Positions 15,767-24,161 are shown, counted from the stretch's first letter. The stretch is 64,000 bases of DNA from Spirosoma radiotolerans (GCF_000974425.1 NZ_CP010429.1:1240001-1304000); one strand, 5' to 3'. Program-made: numbers and translations. The notes: a model not told the origin generated them from the letters alone.

Positions 15767-16039
15767 ATGATTTCTAATCGCATTCAATCCGTTCGGTCCT
15801 GGCTATGCATGGCCTTCATTGTTGGCACCAGCCTGACACTCGGGAACTGTTCCAGCAAAAAAACGGAAAACAATGAAAGCAGTACGTCCAACACAACGGC
15901 CGCCAGCGATAGCTCCGTGTTTGGGCGTCAGGGCGATACAACGAACAATACGGTAGACGCTCCTCAGCAAGCACCACCTGATAGCGCAGACCGGGGCGCG
16001 GTTGTGCCAGCCGAAGTGAAGGTGACGCCTAAAAAGTAA
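15767..16039 (+). CDS. Small lipoprotein of unknown function
   Basis: A 90-residue protein with a signal sequence ending in LTLGNC, a plausible lipobox with Cys28 as the lipidated residue. The mature part is short, polar and of low complexity (Ser, Thr, Asn, Asp, Pro), with no recognisable domain. It may be a spacer-like surface lipoprotein. The gene stands 119 bp after the DUF937 gene and is followed by the hairpin at 16063-16106. Confidence 0.65.
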   Translation: MISNRIQSVRSWLCMAFIVGTSLTLGNCSSKKTENNESSTSNTTAASDSSVFGRQGDTTNNTVDAPQQAPPDSADRGAVVPAEVKVTPKK

Positions 16040-16062
16040 GGCAGTCTACCGAAGGTCTGGCA

Positions 16063-16106
16063 CGGTAAGTGAGCCGGGATTCGTTAACTTGCGTGCTCAC
16101 TTACCG
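16063..16106. terminator. Hairpin between the lipoprotein and protease genes
   Basis: CGGTAAGTGAGC (16063-16074) pairs with GCTCACTTACCG (16095-16106), with CTGG/CCAG extending the stem across a bulge. No T-tract follows. It overlaps an in-frame upstream ATG (16089) of the protease gene, supporting the later start at 16137. Confidence 0.6.
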
Positions 16107-16136
16107 CCAGCGCGGTTTACCTACTACGATCATTTT

Positions 16137-17021
16137 ATGTTTGTTGACGCCATTGAACGCGTTAATCTGTTTACCCAGCCTATGCATTCCATTGTCCGGC
16201 TGTATGGCCACAATGAGATTGTTCCCGGAACAGCGACGCTGTTTTTTATAAACGAACACGGATGCGCCATTACCTGTAAGCATGTTGCTGAATTGATCAG
16301 GCAGAGCGATCCCATTTACCACAACTACCGCGAGTTTCAGGGGGCCCGCCGGGAGGCCTTACGGGAAAAGAATGCGGCTCACTTAATTAGCCAGTTAGAA
16401 ACGAAGTTTAAACTCAGTGCCGATACCATTATTCGGGTCCGGAATAATTTTGTGAACTGCGTTGACCAGTTCGAAAAACTGAGTATCGATCACCACCCAA
16501 CCCAGGACCTTGCGCTGTTGCGTTTTGAAGGGTACAATCGTTTGTTGTATCGCTCACACGCTGTTTTTTTGGGCGATACCAGCCGTATAAAACCGGGTCG
16601 GAGCTTGTGCCGCTTAGGCTATCCCTTTCCCGAGTTTACCAACTTTCGCTACAACCCGGCCGTCGACGATATTGAGTGGACAACCACCGGGCGTATTGTT
16701 TCGCCCAGCTTTCCCATCGATGGCATCGTTACCCGGCTCTCGGGTGATAATAACGCGGTTACCGGCATTGAACTGAGCACGCCCGGCCTTCGGGGTCAAA
16801 GCGGGGGGCCTTTGTTTGACACAAACGGCCTGATCTATGGAATGCAATCGGCTACACGCCACCTCCATCTGGGCTTCGATATTGAAGACCAGGAAGTCCT
16901 CGTCAACGGCCGTAAAAGCCGTGTGTCAAACTACCCGTTTCTGAACGTAGGTCAGTGCGTACACGTCGATGTAATCAAAGCTTTTTTACGGGAGAAGAAC
17001 GTGAAGTTCTACGAAGGGTGA
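16137..17021 (+). CDS. Trypsin-like serine protease, cytoplasmic type
   Basis: A 294-residue S1-fold (trypsin-like peptidase_2) protein. From the start MFVDAIERVN the catalytic triad is seen as His49 (ITCKHVAEL), Asp124 (PTQDLALLRF) and Ser222 (GLRGQSGGPLFD). There is no signal peptide and no PDZ domain, unlike DegP/HtrA. The His-Asp gap holds a charged, helical insert (about residues 60-115). The gene is flanked by a hairpin upstream and the OsmC gene about 130 bp downstream, without operon partners. Such intracellular trypsin-like proteins sometimes accompany defence or stress systems, but nothing beside it supports this. Confidence 0.82.
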   Translation: MFVDAIERVNLFTQPMHSIVRLYGHNEIVPGTATLFFINEHGCAITCKHVAELIRQSDPIYHNYREFQGARREALREKNAAHLISQLETKFKLSADTIIRVRNNFVNCVDQFEKLSIDHHPTQDLALLRFEGYNRLLYRSHAVFLGDTSRIKPGRSLCRLGYPFPEFTNFRYNPAVDDIEWTTTGRIVSPSFPIDGIVTRLSGDNNAVTGIELSTPGLRGQSGGPLFDTNGLIYGMQSATRHLHLGFDIEDQEVLVNGRKSRVSNYPFLNVGQCVHVDVIKAFLREKNVKFYEG

Positions 17022-17149
17022 TTGCCTTTTACAGGCCGATGGTCCGTTTGGCCTGAACGGGTATGTGAAGAGTTTGTTACCAGCAAACCCTCACCAGTGT
17101 TTCTGGGTTAGATAACCGAATGCCACAAACGAACATTCACTACACGGCC

Positions 17150-17584
17150 ATGTTAAAACGCAGAGCATCTGCCATCTGGAAAGGTGGTTTACAGGACGGA
17201 ACCGGAGCCATCTCTTCCTTCAGTGGGGTATTGAGTAACACCCCGTATTCATTCAAAACCCGACTCGTAAGCGAAGACGGCAAAGCAGGTACCAATCCCG
17301 AAGAACTGCTGGCCGCTGCACATGCTGGTTGCTATGGCATGGCCGTTAGCGCAACCATGGGCCAGACTGGCTTTACGCCCGATGAATTGACGGTGAACGC
17401 AACGCTCACGCTGGATACTGACACGCTGACAATCACCGCCATCGAATTGCAGATTACAGGTAAAGTGCCCAACATGTCGGCTGAACAGTTTGATCAGATT
17501 GCCGAGGATGCCGCCAAAATGTGCGTAATTTCACGGGCGCTCAATCCATCTATTCAGGTGACGAAGGTCGCTACATTGCAATAA
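17150..17584 (+). CDS. osmC: OsmC-type peroxiredoxin
   Basis: A 144-residue organic hydroperoxide reductase of the OsmC branch. The start MLKRRASAIWKGGLQDGTG corresponds to the usual OsmC N-terminus; an in-frame ATG ten codons earlier adds no conserved sequence. Family marks: GTNPEELLAAAHAGCYGMAVS with peroxidatic Cys61, and AAKMCVISRAL with resolving Cys125. The protein is a cytoplasmic homodimer in known cases. It precedes the M20 gene, separated by a promoter-like box. Confidence 0.93.
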   Translation: MLKRRASAIWKGGLQDGTGAISSFSGVLSNTPYSFKTRLVSEDGKAGTNPEELLAAAHAGCYGMAVSATMGQTGFTPDELTVNATLTLDTDTLTITAIELQITGKVPNMSAEQFDQIAEDAAKMCVISRALNPSIQVTKVATLQ

Positions 17585-17626
17585 ATAGATAACAGGAGCA
17601 TAAGAACGACTTTATTGCGTTGGCTG

Positions 17627-17634
17627 TATCTTTG
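17627..17634 (+). promoter_or_regulatory. -7 box candidate for the M20 deacetylase gene
   Basis: TATCTTTG matches TAnnTTTG, 20 nt before the ATG at 17654. The -33 region is weak (no TTTG at the expected spacing). Confidence 0.35.
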
Positions 17635-17653
17635 AGCGGCCAACGCTTTTTTT

Positions 17654-18739
17654 ATGACCCAACTTACAGACACGCCCCCGGCACAAACGAAGCTCGCCGA
17701 TGAAGCGCTTGCCTTGCTCAAACGCCTGATTGCGATTCAATCATTCAGTCGGGAAGAAGAACAGACGGCTGCGGTGATCGAAGCATTTTTCGAGCAAAAG
17801 CAGATTCCCTGTCAGCGGCTGAAAAACAATGTCTGGGCGCAGAATCGCTATTTTGATTCGGCTAAACCCACGTTGTTGCTCAACTCGCACCACGATACGG
17901 TCAAACCAAATAAGTCATGGACGCTCGACCCGTTTGAACCACTAGAGCGCGACGGTAAATTGTTTGGCCTTGGGAGTAACGATGCCGGAGGCTGCCTAGT
18001 CTCGCTGCTGGCTACCTTCGCCTATTTTTATGACCGGCCCGACATGGCTTATAATATAGTGATGGCGGCTACGGCGGAAGAAGAAGTATCGGGCCGCGAT
18101 GGACTTGAACTGCTGTTGCCCAAACTCCCTGATTTTAGTTTTGCCATTGTGGGTGAACCCACCGAAATGCAACTGGCCATAGCCGAAAAAGGGTTGCTGG
18201 TGCTCGATTGTACCGCCACAGGCGTAAGCGGCCATGCCGCCCGCGACGAAGGCGATAATGCTATTTACAAAGCTGTTCAGGACATCAACTGGCTCACAAC
18301 GTACCAGTTTCCGAAGGTTTCGCCAACGTTGGGACCCATTAAATTATCGGTTACGATCATCAATGCCGGTACACAGCACAATGTAGTACCGGACACCTGC
18401 ACCTTCACAATCGATGTGCGTGTGACGGAGCAATATACGCTCGAAGAGGTGATCGAAACGATCCGGGCAAATATTCAGTCGGAGGTGAAGCCCCGTTCCA
18501 TCCGGCTCAAACCGTCGTCGATTCCTGCCGAACACCCCATCGTTCAGGCGGGTATTGCGTTGGGTCGTCATACATATGGATCGCCCACCACATCGGATCA
18601 GGCCGTACTAAACTGCCCGTCGCTCAAGTGTGGGCCGGGGCACTCCGCCCGGTCGCACTCGGCCGATGAGTTCATTTACCTGCGCGAAATAGAAGAAGGC
18701 GTAAGTGGGTACATTCAGATGCTGGAGCGAGTTGTGTAA
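17654..18739 (+). CDS. M20 metallo-hydrolase, probable N-acetylornithine/N-acetylcitrulline deacetylase
   Basis: A 361-residue zinc amidohydrolase. Metal and catalytic elements seen: NSHHDTVKP (His79, Asp81), GSNDAGG (Asp110), AATAEEEVSG with the general-base Glu, and IVGEPTEMQLAIAEKG. The dimerisation domain is present in the middle (VSGHAARDEGDNAIY), and the C-terminal GPGHSARSHSADEFIYL holds the last metal-ligand His. Bacteroidota use a related enzyme on N-acetylcitrulline in arginine synthesis, and this size and sequence fit. No other arg genes are adjacent, so the substrate remains an inference; succinyl-diaminopimelate or a dipeptide are alternatives. Confidence 0.85.
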   Translation: MTQLTDTPPAQTKLADEALALLKRLIAIQSFSREEEQTAAVIEAFFEQKQIPCQRLKNNVWAQNRYFDSAKPTLLLNSHHDTVKPNKSWTLDPFEPLERDGKLFGLGSNDAGGCLVSLLATFAYFYDRPDMAYNIVMAATAEEEVSGRDGLELLLPKLPDFSFAIVGEPTEMQLAIAEKGLLVLDCTATGVSGHAARDEGDNAIYKAVQDINWLTTYQFPKVSPTLGPIKLSVTIINAGTQHNVVPDTCTFTIDVRVTEQYTLEEVIETIRANIQSEVKPRSIRLKPSSIPAEHPIVQAGIALGRHTYGSPTTSDQAVLNCPSLKCGPGHSARSHSADEFIYLREIEEGVSGYIQMLERVV

Positions 18740-18795
18740 TTAATCTAACTTATAACTTTATAAGACAGTCCCAAAATACCGTCAATCTCATTACC

Positions 18796-20157
18796 ATGAA
18801 GCAAATAGGCCATAAGGGGCTACTCATTATCAGTTTGCTGGGTTCATTGCTGGGATATGCCCAGCCCGGTGCTATACCCAAGCCGACACCCCGTCAGCTT
18901 GCCTGGCAACCATTGGAAACCACGGCCTTCCTGCACTTTACGGTCAATACGTACACGGATAAGGAGTGGGGCGATGGCACGGAAAGTCCCGCGATCTTCA
19001 ACCCCACCAAGCTTGATGCACGGCAATGGATTAAAGCGTTGAAAGAGGCCGGATTCAAAATGGCCATTATTACGGCAAAACACCACGACGGGTTTTGTTT
19101 GTGGCCATCCAAACTAACCGATCATTCCGTTAAAAGTAGTCCCTGGAAGAACGGTAAGGGCGATGTGGTGAAAGAAGTGGCCGATGCCTGTCGGGAATTC
19201 GGATTGAAGTTTGGGGTGTATCTCTCGCCCTGGGATCGCCACGAGCCCCGGTACGGAACAGCTTCGTACAATGACTATTACAAAAGCCAGCTCCGCGAAT
19301 TGCTCACCAATTATGGGCCGATCTCCGAAGTCTGGTTCGATGGGGCCAAGGGCGAAAATGCCAAAGACATGACCTACGATTTTGCCGGATATTGGGCGCT
19401 GGTACGTGAATTACAACCCAACGCAGTCATGTTCTCTGATGCAGGGCCTGATGTTCGCTGGGTGGGCAACGAGTCGGGGAATGCGGGTGAAACCTGCTGG
19501 TCAACGATCAATACTGAGGGCCTGGCCCCTGGAAAAGCTGATCCCAAATACCTGAATCGGGGTGACGCCACGGGCAAACAATGGGTTCCTGCCGAGACCG
19601 ACGTATCCATTCGGCCGGGCTGGTTTTATCACGCGGCCGAAGACACAAAAGTGCGGTCAGGCAAGAATCTGGTCGATCTGTATTACCAATCAGTCGGGCG
19701 TAATAGTTTGCTGTTACTCAATGTACCGCCCAATCGGGATGGCCTGTTCTCGGAGCCAGACATCGCCAGCCTGAAAGAATTCCGGAGCATTCTGGACGAA
19801 ACATTCAGACAAAATCTGGTCATGAAACAGCCTTCCCTGACGGATAAAAAACTGAGCACATTCACTACACTATCGGCCAATCAGCCCTTAACGATTGAGT
19901 TGAATGGTAGTCAGTCCTTTGACCGGATAGCCATTCAGGAAAACATTGCCAATGGGCAGCGGGTGGCCAGTGGCCGGATCGAGTATTGGGACGGCAGCAA
20001 CTGGAAGTCCCTTCAATCGTTTACAACGGTGGGCTACAAACGTTTGCTGCGCTTCCCGGCAGTAACATCTTCCAAACTGCGCCTGTTTATTACAAATGCC
20101 AACGGAGCGGTGCAACTTGCTGAAATTGGCGTATTTAAGGCCTCCGCCCGCGAATAG
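18796..20157 (+). CDS. GH29 alpha-L-fucosidase with C-terminal discoidin-like domain
   Basis: A 453-residue exported fucosidase (signal peptide about 1-22, ending in GYAQ). The TIM-barrel shows FLHFTVNTYTDKEWGDG, AIITAKHHDGFCLWPS and SEVWFDGAKG, the last containing the expected nucleophile Asp182. The C-terminal part (about 350-450, IAIQENIANGQRVASGRIEYWDG) resembles an F5/8-type C / CBM32-like sandwich. GH29 removes terminal alpha-L-fucose with retention of configuration. The downstream FucP and mutarotase-family genes fit a fucose-scavenging block. The linkage specificity cannot be told. Confidence 0.92.
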   Translation: MKQIGHKGLLIISLLGSLLGYAQPGAIPKPTPRQLAWQPLETTAFLHFTVNTYTDKEWGDGTESPAIFNPTKLDARQWIKALKEAGFKMAIITAKHHDGFCLWPSKLTDHSVKSSPWKNGKGDVVKEVADACREFGLKFGVYLSPWDRHEPRYGTASYNDYYKSQLRELLTNYGPISEVWFDGAKGENAKDMTYDFAGYWALVRELQPNAVMFSDAGPDVRWVGNESGNAGETCWSTINTEGLAPGKADPKYLNRGDATGKQWVPAETDVSIRPGWFYHAAEDTKVRSGKNLVDLYYQSVGRNSLLLLNVPPNRDGLFSEPDIASLKEFRSILDETFRQNLVMKQPSLTDKKLSTFTTLSANQPLTIELNGSQSFDRIAIQENIANGQRVASGRIEYWDGSNWKSLQSFTTVGYKRLLRFPAVTSSKLRLFITNANGAVQLAEIGVFKASARE

Positions 20158-20203
20158 CGACTAAAATCATTCGTTAACCATATTATTTATCGTCAATCAA
20201 CTT

Positions 20204-21184
20204 ATGCTGTATCCGCTCACATTCGAGACCATTTTTAAAGATAAAATCTGGGGTGGCCAGAAGATTAAGACCATTTTGGGAAAAGATTTTTCGCCGTTGC
20301 CCAACTGTGGCGAAACCTGGGAAGTGTCGGATGTCGACGGGAATCTTTCGGTTGTTAAAGAAGGCGGTCTTCAGGGAAAGTCACTCCACGAATTAGTGGA
20401 GCAATACAAAGGTGAATTAGTGGGCGATCATGTTTACGAGAAATATGGCAATCGCTTCCCGCTACTGGTGAAATTTATCGACGCCAACGACGACCTCTCA
20501 ATTCAGGTGCACCCCGATGATAAATTAGCTGCAGAACGTAAAAGCGGCTTTGGCAAGACGGAGATGTGGTACATCATGCAGGCCGACGAAGGCGCTAAAC
20601 TGAATTCCGGCTTCAATCGGGAAGTTACTAAAGAGGAATACGTTAAAGCCGTAGCCGACAACACGATTCAGGATCTGCTGAATATTGAGTCCGCCGAGCC
20701 TGGCGATGTCTTTTTCCTGCCTGCCGGTCGTGTGCATTACATTGGCAAAGGGTTGTTGCTCGCCGAAATTCAGCAGACGTCGGATACGACCTACCGGATT
20801 TATGACTTCGACCGGGTCGATGCGACCACGGGCCAGAAGCGCGAACTGCATACAGACCTGGCCGTTGATGCCATCAATTATCATCATTACGACGACTACA
20901 AAACGCAGTACGAAAAGAAACTCAACGAGAGCGTCAATGCGGTGACAAGCGATTACTTCGTTACTAACGTGCTCAATTTCAACGAAGAAGTGGAGCATGA
21001 TTACACGCACATCGACTCGTTTGTGATCCTAATCTGTGTGGCCGGCGCGCTCACCATCGAAGCGCCGGGTGGCTATAGCGTACCGCTCAAAATGGGCCAG
21101 TGTGCGCTGATTCCGGCGTCGGTCGACAACGTGACGCTTGTTCCCGATGGCGACATGACCGTGCTGGAAACGTACGTTCCGTAA
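20204..21184 (+). CDS. manA: Type I mannose-6-phosphate isomerase
   Basis: A 326-residue cupin-fold isomerase interconverting mannose-6-phosphate and fructose-6-phosphate. Zinc-site elements are visible: LSIQVHPDDKLA (Gln, His), GKTEMWYIMQ (Glu) and PAGRVHYIGKG (His). It opens LYPLTFETIFKDKIWGGQKI, typical of the short bacterial form. It lies 46 bp after the fucosidase gene and ends in a terminator, so it may be co-transcribed with it. A link to fucose metabolism could run through GDP-mannose, but the gene may simply be a housekeeping neighbour. Confidence 0.94.
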   Translation: MLYPLTFETIFKDKIWGGQKIKTILGKDFSPLPNCGETWEVSDVDGNLSVVKEGGLQGKSLHELVEQYKGELVGDHVYEKYGNRFPLLVKFIDANDDLSIQVHPDDKLAAERKSGFGKTEMWYIMQADEGAKLNSGFNREVTKEEYVKAVADNTIQDLLNIESAEPGDVFFLPAGRVHYIGKGLLLAEIQQTSDTTYRIYDFDRVDATTGQKRELHTDLAVDAINYHHYDDYKTQYEKKLNESVNAVTSDYFVTNVLNFNEEVEHDYTHIDSFVILICVAGALTIEAPGGYSVPLKMGQCALIPASVDNVTLVPDGDMTVLETYVP

Positions 21185-21208
21185 ATTGACGTGAATAATG
21201 AATAAGTT

Positions 21209-21260
21209 ATTGTTGTCATCCCTCCTGCCGCACCGGCGGACCGGTCGGGATGACAACAAT
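21209..21260 (+). terminator. Terminator-like hairpin after manA
   Basis: ATTGTTGTCATCCC (21209-21222) pairs exactly with GGGATGACAACAAT (21247-21260). The interior carries a second CCG/CGG stem. Only a short T-rich stretch follows. Confidence 0.75.
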
Positions 21261-21339
21261 TCTTCTGGGAGAGACTGCTGATAAAGTGCTTAAGTCGTCA
21301 GCGATTTATAATTCATATTAATTTACTTCCTCCTCAACT

Positions 21340-21399
21340 AGTCATTGACTGTCATTAAGTAGTTTAAAGGCGTTAACTACTTAATGACAGTCAATGACT
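21340..21399. repeat. 25-bp perfect inverted repeat just before the SDR gene
   Basis: Arms 21340-21364 and 21375-21399 are exact reverse complements with a 10-nt loop. Each arm contains the word TCATT (or AATGA) twice. The right arm ends eight bases before the SDR start codon at 21408. It is architecturally like the hairpins at 4663 and 9281 but sits in a leader rather than on a gene end, and could affect translation of the SDR. Confidence 0.85.
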
Positions 21400-21407
21400 G
21401 TTTGTTT

Positions 21408-22193
21408 ATGAACCTGAACCTACAAGATAAAATCATTATTGTTACGGGGGGCGCCAAGGGTATTGGTGAAGGCATCTCGACAGTGCTGGCCGCCGAAGGG
21501 GCCATTCCTGTTATTATTGGCCGCAATGAAGAAGATAACCTGAAAACCGTCGACGCTATTCGGGCTGCGGGTGGTCAGGTGCATCAGTTTGTTGCCGAAC
21601 TGACTCAGCCCGACGATTGCAAACGGGCGGTGGAGCAAACACTGGCTCAGTTTGGCCGCATCGATGGCCTGGTCAATAATGCCGGTGTGAACGATGGGGT
21701 AGGCTTGGAGAATGGGTCGTATGAAGGGTTCCTGGCGTCGCTGCACAAAAACCTGGTGCATTACTACCTCATGGCGCATCATGCCCTGCCTGCGTTGAAA
21801 GCCTCCAAAGGAGCTATTGTCAACATTGGCTCGAAAGTAGCCGAAACGGGCCAGGGAAATACCTCGGCCTACGCGGCTGCTAACGGCGGACGTAATGCGC
21901 TGACCCGCGAATGGGCCGTTGAATTGCTCCCCTACGGTATCCGTGTCAACTGCGTGGTGGTGGCCGAAAGCTGGACGCCACTCTATGCCAGCTGGATCAA
22001 AACGCTGCCTAATCCAGACGAAAAGTTAAAACAGATTGTCTCGAAAATCCCCCTCGAACACCGCATGACTACCCCCGAGGAACTCGCTAATGCGGTCGCT
22101 TTTCTATTGTCCGATAAATCGAGCCATACGACTGGCCAGCTCATCCACGTCGATGGCGGTTATACACACCTGGATCGTTCGATTACTGATTAA
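21408..22193 (+). CDS. SDR-family oxidoreductase, probable sugar (L-fucose) dehydrogenase
   Basis: A 261-residue Rossmann-fold enzyme starting MNLNLQDKIIIVTGGAKGIGEG; the upstream in-frame ATG at 21384 lies inside the hairpin and is rejected. Seen: glycine motif TGGAKGIG, NNAGVND, and catalytic Ser142 (NIGSK) and Tyr155. The usual YxxxK lysine is Asn159 (SAYAAANGGR), which is unusual. The C-terminus has the family LIHVDGGYTHLDR. The position between fucosidase/ManA and FucP suggests oxidation of L-fucose to the lactone in the non-phosphorylating pathway; the substrate is inferred from context. Confidence 0.85.
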   Translation: MNLNLQDKIIIVTGGAKGIGEGISTVLAAEGAIPVIIGRNEEDNLKTVDAIRAAGGQVHQFVAELTQPDDCKRAVEQTLAQFGRIDGLVNNAGVNDGVGLENGSYEGFLASLHKNLVHYYLMAHHALPALKASKGAIVNIGSKVAETGQGNTSAYAAANGGRNALTREWAVELLPYGIRVNCVVVAESWTPLYASWIKTLPNPDEKLKQIVSKIPLEHRMTTPEELANAVAFLLSDKSSHTTGQLIHVDGGYTHLDRSITD

Positions 22194-22224
22194 TTTCCTG
22201 CCTTTCCTAAATCTGACCATTCGA

Positions 22225-23616
22225 ATGCCCTTACCTACTTCGACAACGTCGCCCAAGATTAAATCCGGCTCGACCGGGAATTACGGTATCGCTTTCGCCC
22301 TTGTCACCAGTTTGTTTTTTCTATGGGGCCTGGCCAATAGCCTGAACGGGTCGCTGATCAAGCAATTTCAAATAGCGCTGGACCTGAACCGTTTTCAGGC
22401 GGGTATTGTCGATTTTGCATTCTACCTCGGCTATTTTTTTATGGCTTTACCCGCTGGCTATGTCATGCGCAAGTATGGATACAAGCGTGGTATCTTATTG
22501 GGGCTATTACTTTATGGGGGCGGGGCATTCCTGTTTTATCCGGCGGCCGAAGTGCGGGTGTATAGTTTCTTTCTGCTCGCCCTGTTTACTATGGCGTGCG
22601 GAATTGCCTTTCTGGAAACAGCCGCCAATCTTTACGTTACGGTGCTTGGCGATCCACAGAAAGCCGAGTGGCGGCTCAACTTCTCGCAGTCGTTCAACGG
22701 AATCAGTACCATTCTGGGGCCAATTATTGGTGCGTTGTTTATCTTCTCCAAAACCGAATACACCCCCGATATGCTGAAGGCGATGGCCCCCGTACAGGCG
22801 GAGGCCATTCGGGTGCAGGAAGCTCTTTCGGTACAGGGCCCGTATCTGGTTATTGGGACAATCATCGCCCTGATGACGGTGATGTTTTTCGTCACCAAAA
22901 TGCCTGAAGTGGGTGAAGAGGAAGAGCAGTCGGCCGGTAATATTCCCATTACGAGCCTGTTTCGGCACCGGCACCTGACGCTGGGTATCATTGCCCAGTT
23001 TGTGAACGTTGGGGCGCAGGCTACGCTTTGGGGGTATTTTGTTGATCTTAAACTTGATTTTTCGCGGGAGGGCCACTGGGCATTAGCCGAAGGCTATATG
23101 AATTTTATCAATTCAGTAACGGGTTCGCCAACGGATATGTCGCCGACGCAGATTGCAGGCTTCCACGCATCGTTTGCGCTTGTGCTGTTTATGCTTGGCC
23201 GCTTCGTCGGTACCTCACTGATGACGCGTATTCGGCCTAATACCGTGCTGGCCATGTATGCCGCCGGGGCCGTGGCTATGGTTGTTCTGGCAATGGCAAC
23301 CGGTGGCTTAACGGCCGTTATTGCCCTAAGCTTTACATACTTTTTCCAGTCTATTCAGTTTCCAACCATCTTTGCACTGGCCACCAAAGGGCTGGGCGTG
23401 GAGTCGAAAATTGCGTCGTCCCTAGTCATCATGAGCATTGTGGGTGGTGCTCTGTTGCCGCTGGTTGCCGGGGCGCTCTTTGCCAAAGGTGCGGTCTATG
23501 CCCTGTTGGTACCTCTGGTTTGTTTTGCTTACATTTTGTATTACGCTACACGGGGCTATCAGATTACCGTCGACGACCTGCATTCGCCAGTCATTCCTCC
23601 TGGAATAGCTCCTTAA
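22225..23616 (+). CDS. fucP: L-fucose:H+ symporter (MFS)
   Basis: A 463-residue inner-membrane transporter of the FHS/FucP branch of the major facilitator superfamily. The N-terminal helix region FALVTSLFFLWGLANSLNGSLIKQF matches FucP, as does AFYLGYFFMALPAGYVMRKYGYKRGI with the acidic/arginine loop. About twelve hydrophobic segments are visible, with a large central loop at about 185-225. The start MPLPTSTT at 22225 follows the SDR stop by 31 bp; an earlier in-frame start would lie inside the SDR gene. It should import L-fucose released by the GH29 enzyme. Confidence 0.9.
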   Translation: MPLPTSTTSPKIKSGSTGNYGIAFALVTSLFFLWGLANSLNGSLIKQFQIALDLNRFQAGIVDFAFYLGYFFMALPAGYVMRKYGYKRGILLGLLLYGGGAFLFYPAAEVRVYSFFLLALFTMACGIAFLETAANLYVTVLGDPQKAEWRLNFSQSFNGISTILGPIIGALFIFSKTEYTPDMLKAMAPVQAEAIRVQEALSVQGPYLVIGTIIALMTVMFFVTKMPEVGEEEEQSAGNIPITSLFRHRHLTLGIIAQFVNVGAQATLWGYFVDLKLDFSREGHWALAEGYMNFINSVTGSPTDMSPTQIAGFHASFALVLFMLGRFVGTSLMTRIRPNTVLAMYAAGAVAMVVLAMATGGLTAVIALSFTYFFQSIQFPTIFALATKGLGVESKIASSLVIMSIVGGALLPLVAGALFAKGAVYALLVPLVCFAYILYYATRGYQITVDDLHSPVIPPGIAP

Positions 23617-23620
23617 TTCG

Positions 23621-23947
23621 ATGCGTTACTGTTTCGCCCTCGACCTTAAAGACGACCCGACATCCATAGCCGAGTACGAGCGTCATCACCTGCAGATCTG
23701 GCCTGAAATTGAGGCTAGTATCCGTGAGTCGGGTATTACCGACATGCAGCTTTACCGCACCGGCAATCGGCTGTTTATGATCATGGAAACCGACGAAAGT
23801 TTTTCATTCGAGGCCAAAGCCGCTGCCGATGCCGCCAGTCCGATTGTGCAGAAATGGGAGACCCTGATGTGGAGCTACCAGCAAGCCCTGCCCACCGCGA
23901 AACCAGGTGAGAAGTGGGTGCTGATGGAGCGGTTTTTTAAATTGTGA
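23621..23947 (+). CDS. L-rhamnose/L-fucose mutarotase-family protein (RhaM fold)
   Basis: A 108-residue ferredoxin-like protein of the RhaM family (PF05336). It starts MRYCFALDLKDDP, has the helix with His22/His23 (EYERHHLQIWPEI), the TDMQLYRTGNRLFMIMETDESF strands, and ends with MERFFKL. RhaM interconverts alpha and beta anomers of L-rhamnose; close relatives occur in fucose gene clusters, where they are thought to act on L-fucose or an intermediate. It starts 4 bp after fucP and is surely co-transcribed with it, so fucose is the likely sugar here. Confidence 0.88.
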   Translation: MRYCFALDLKDDPTSIAEYERHHLQIWPEIEASIRESGITDMQLYRTGNRLFMIMETDESFSFEAKAAADAASPIVQKWETLMWSYQQALPTAKPGEKWVLMERFFKL

Positions 23948-24053
23948 GTTTGGGGGCAGGAGATTCCTGAACTCAGCAGTGTCTTGCCTGAGTGGAGTCA
24001 GCCGGGTCACCGATGCAATTCTTAAAACTGACAGGAACTGAATAGCACTCACA

Positions 24054-24087
24054 CAGCAGACTCTACCCCTAGAGTCTGCTGTTTTTT
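24054..24087 (+). terminator. Rho-independent terminator of the fucose block
   Basis: CAGCAGACTCTA (24054-24065), loop CCCC, TAGAGTCTGCTG (24070-24081), then TTTTTT: a textbook intrinsic terminator about 110 bp after the mutarotase gene. Confidence 0.95.
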
Positions 24088-24109
24088 GTAGCTAATAATG
24101 TAAAGCTTA

Positions 24110-24141
24110 TTTGATATATTGGTAAATTTGCTTTACGTTTG
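24110..24141 (+). promoter_or_regulatory. Bacteroidota-type promoter
   Basis: TTTG (24110-24113), 20 nt, TACGTTTG (24134-24141): both elements and spacing match the Bacteroidota sigma-A consensus. A second -7-like box TAAATTTG overlaps at 24123-24130. The predicted transcription start falls near 24148, after the ATG at 24144, so the first usable starts of the downstream gene are 24162 or 24168. Confidence 0.75.
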
Positions 24142-24161
24142 AAATGTCAAACAAACTTTAC

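Noticed and set aside
22507-23076. 189-codon minus-strand open frame opposite fucP
   Set aside because: It lies wholly inside fucP on the other strand; the product is Arg/His/Lys-rich and low in family-like motifs, as expected for an antisense shadow of a membrane-protein gene.
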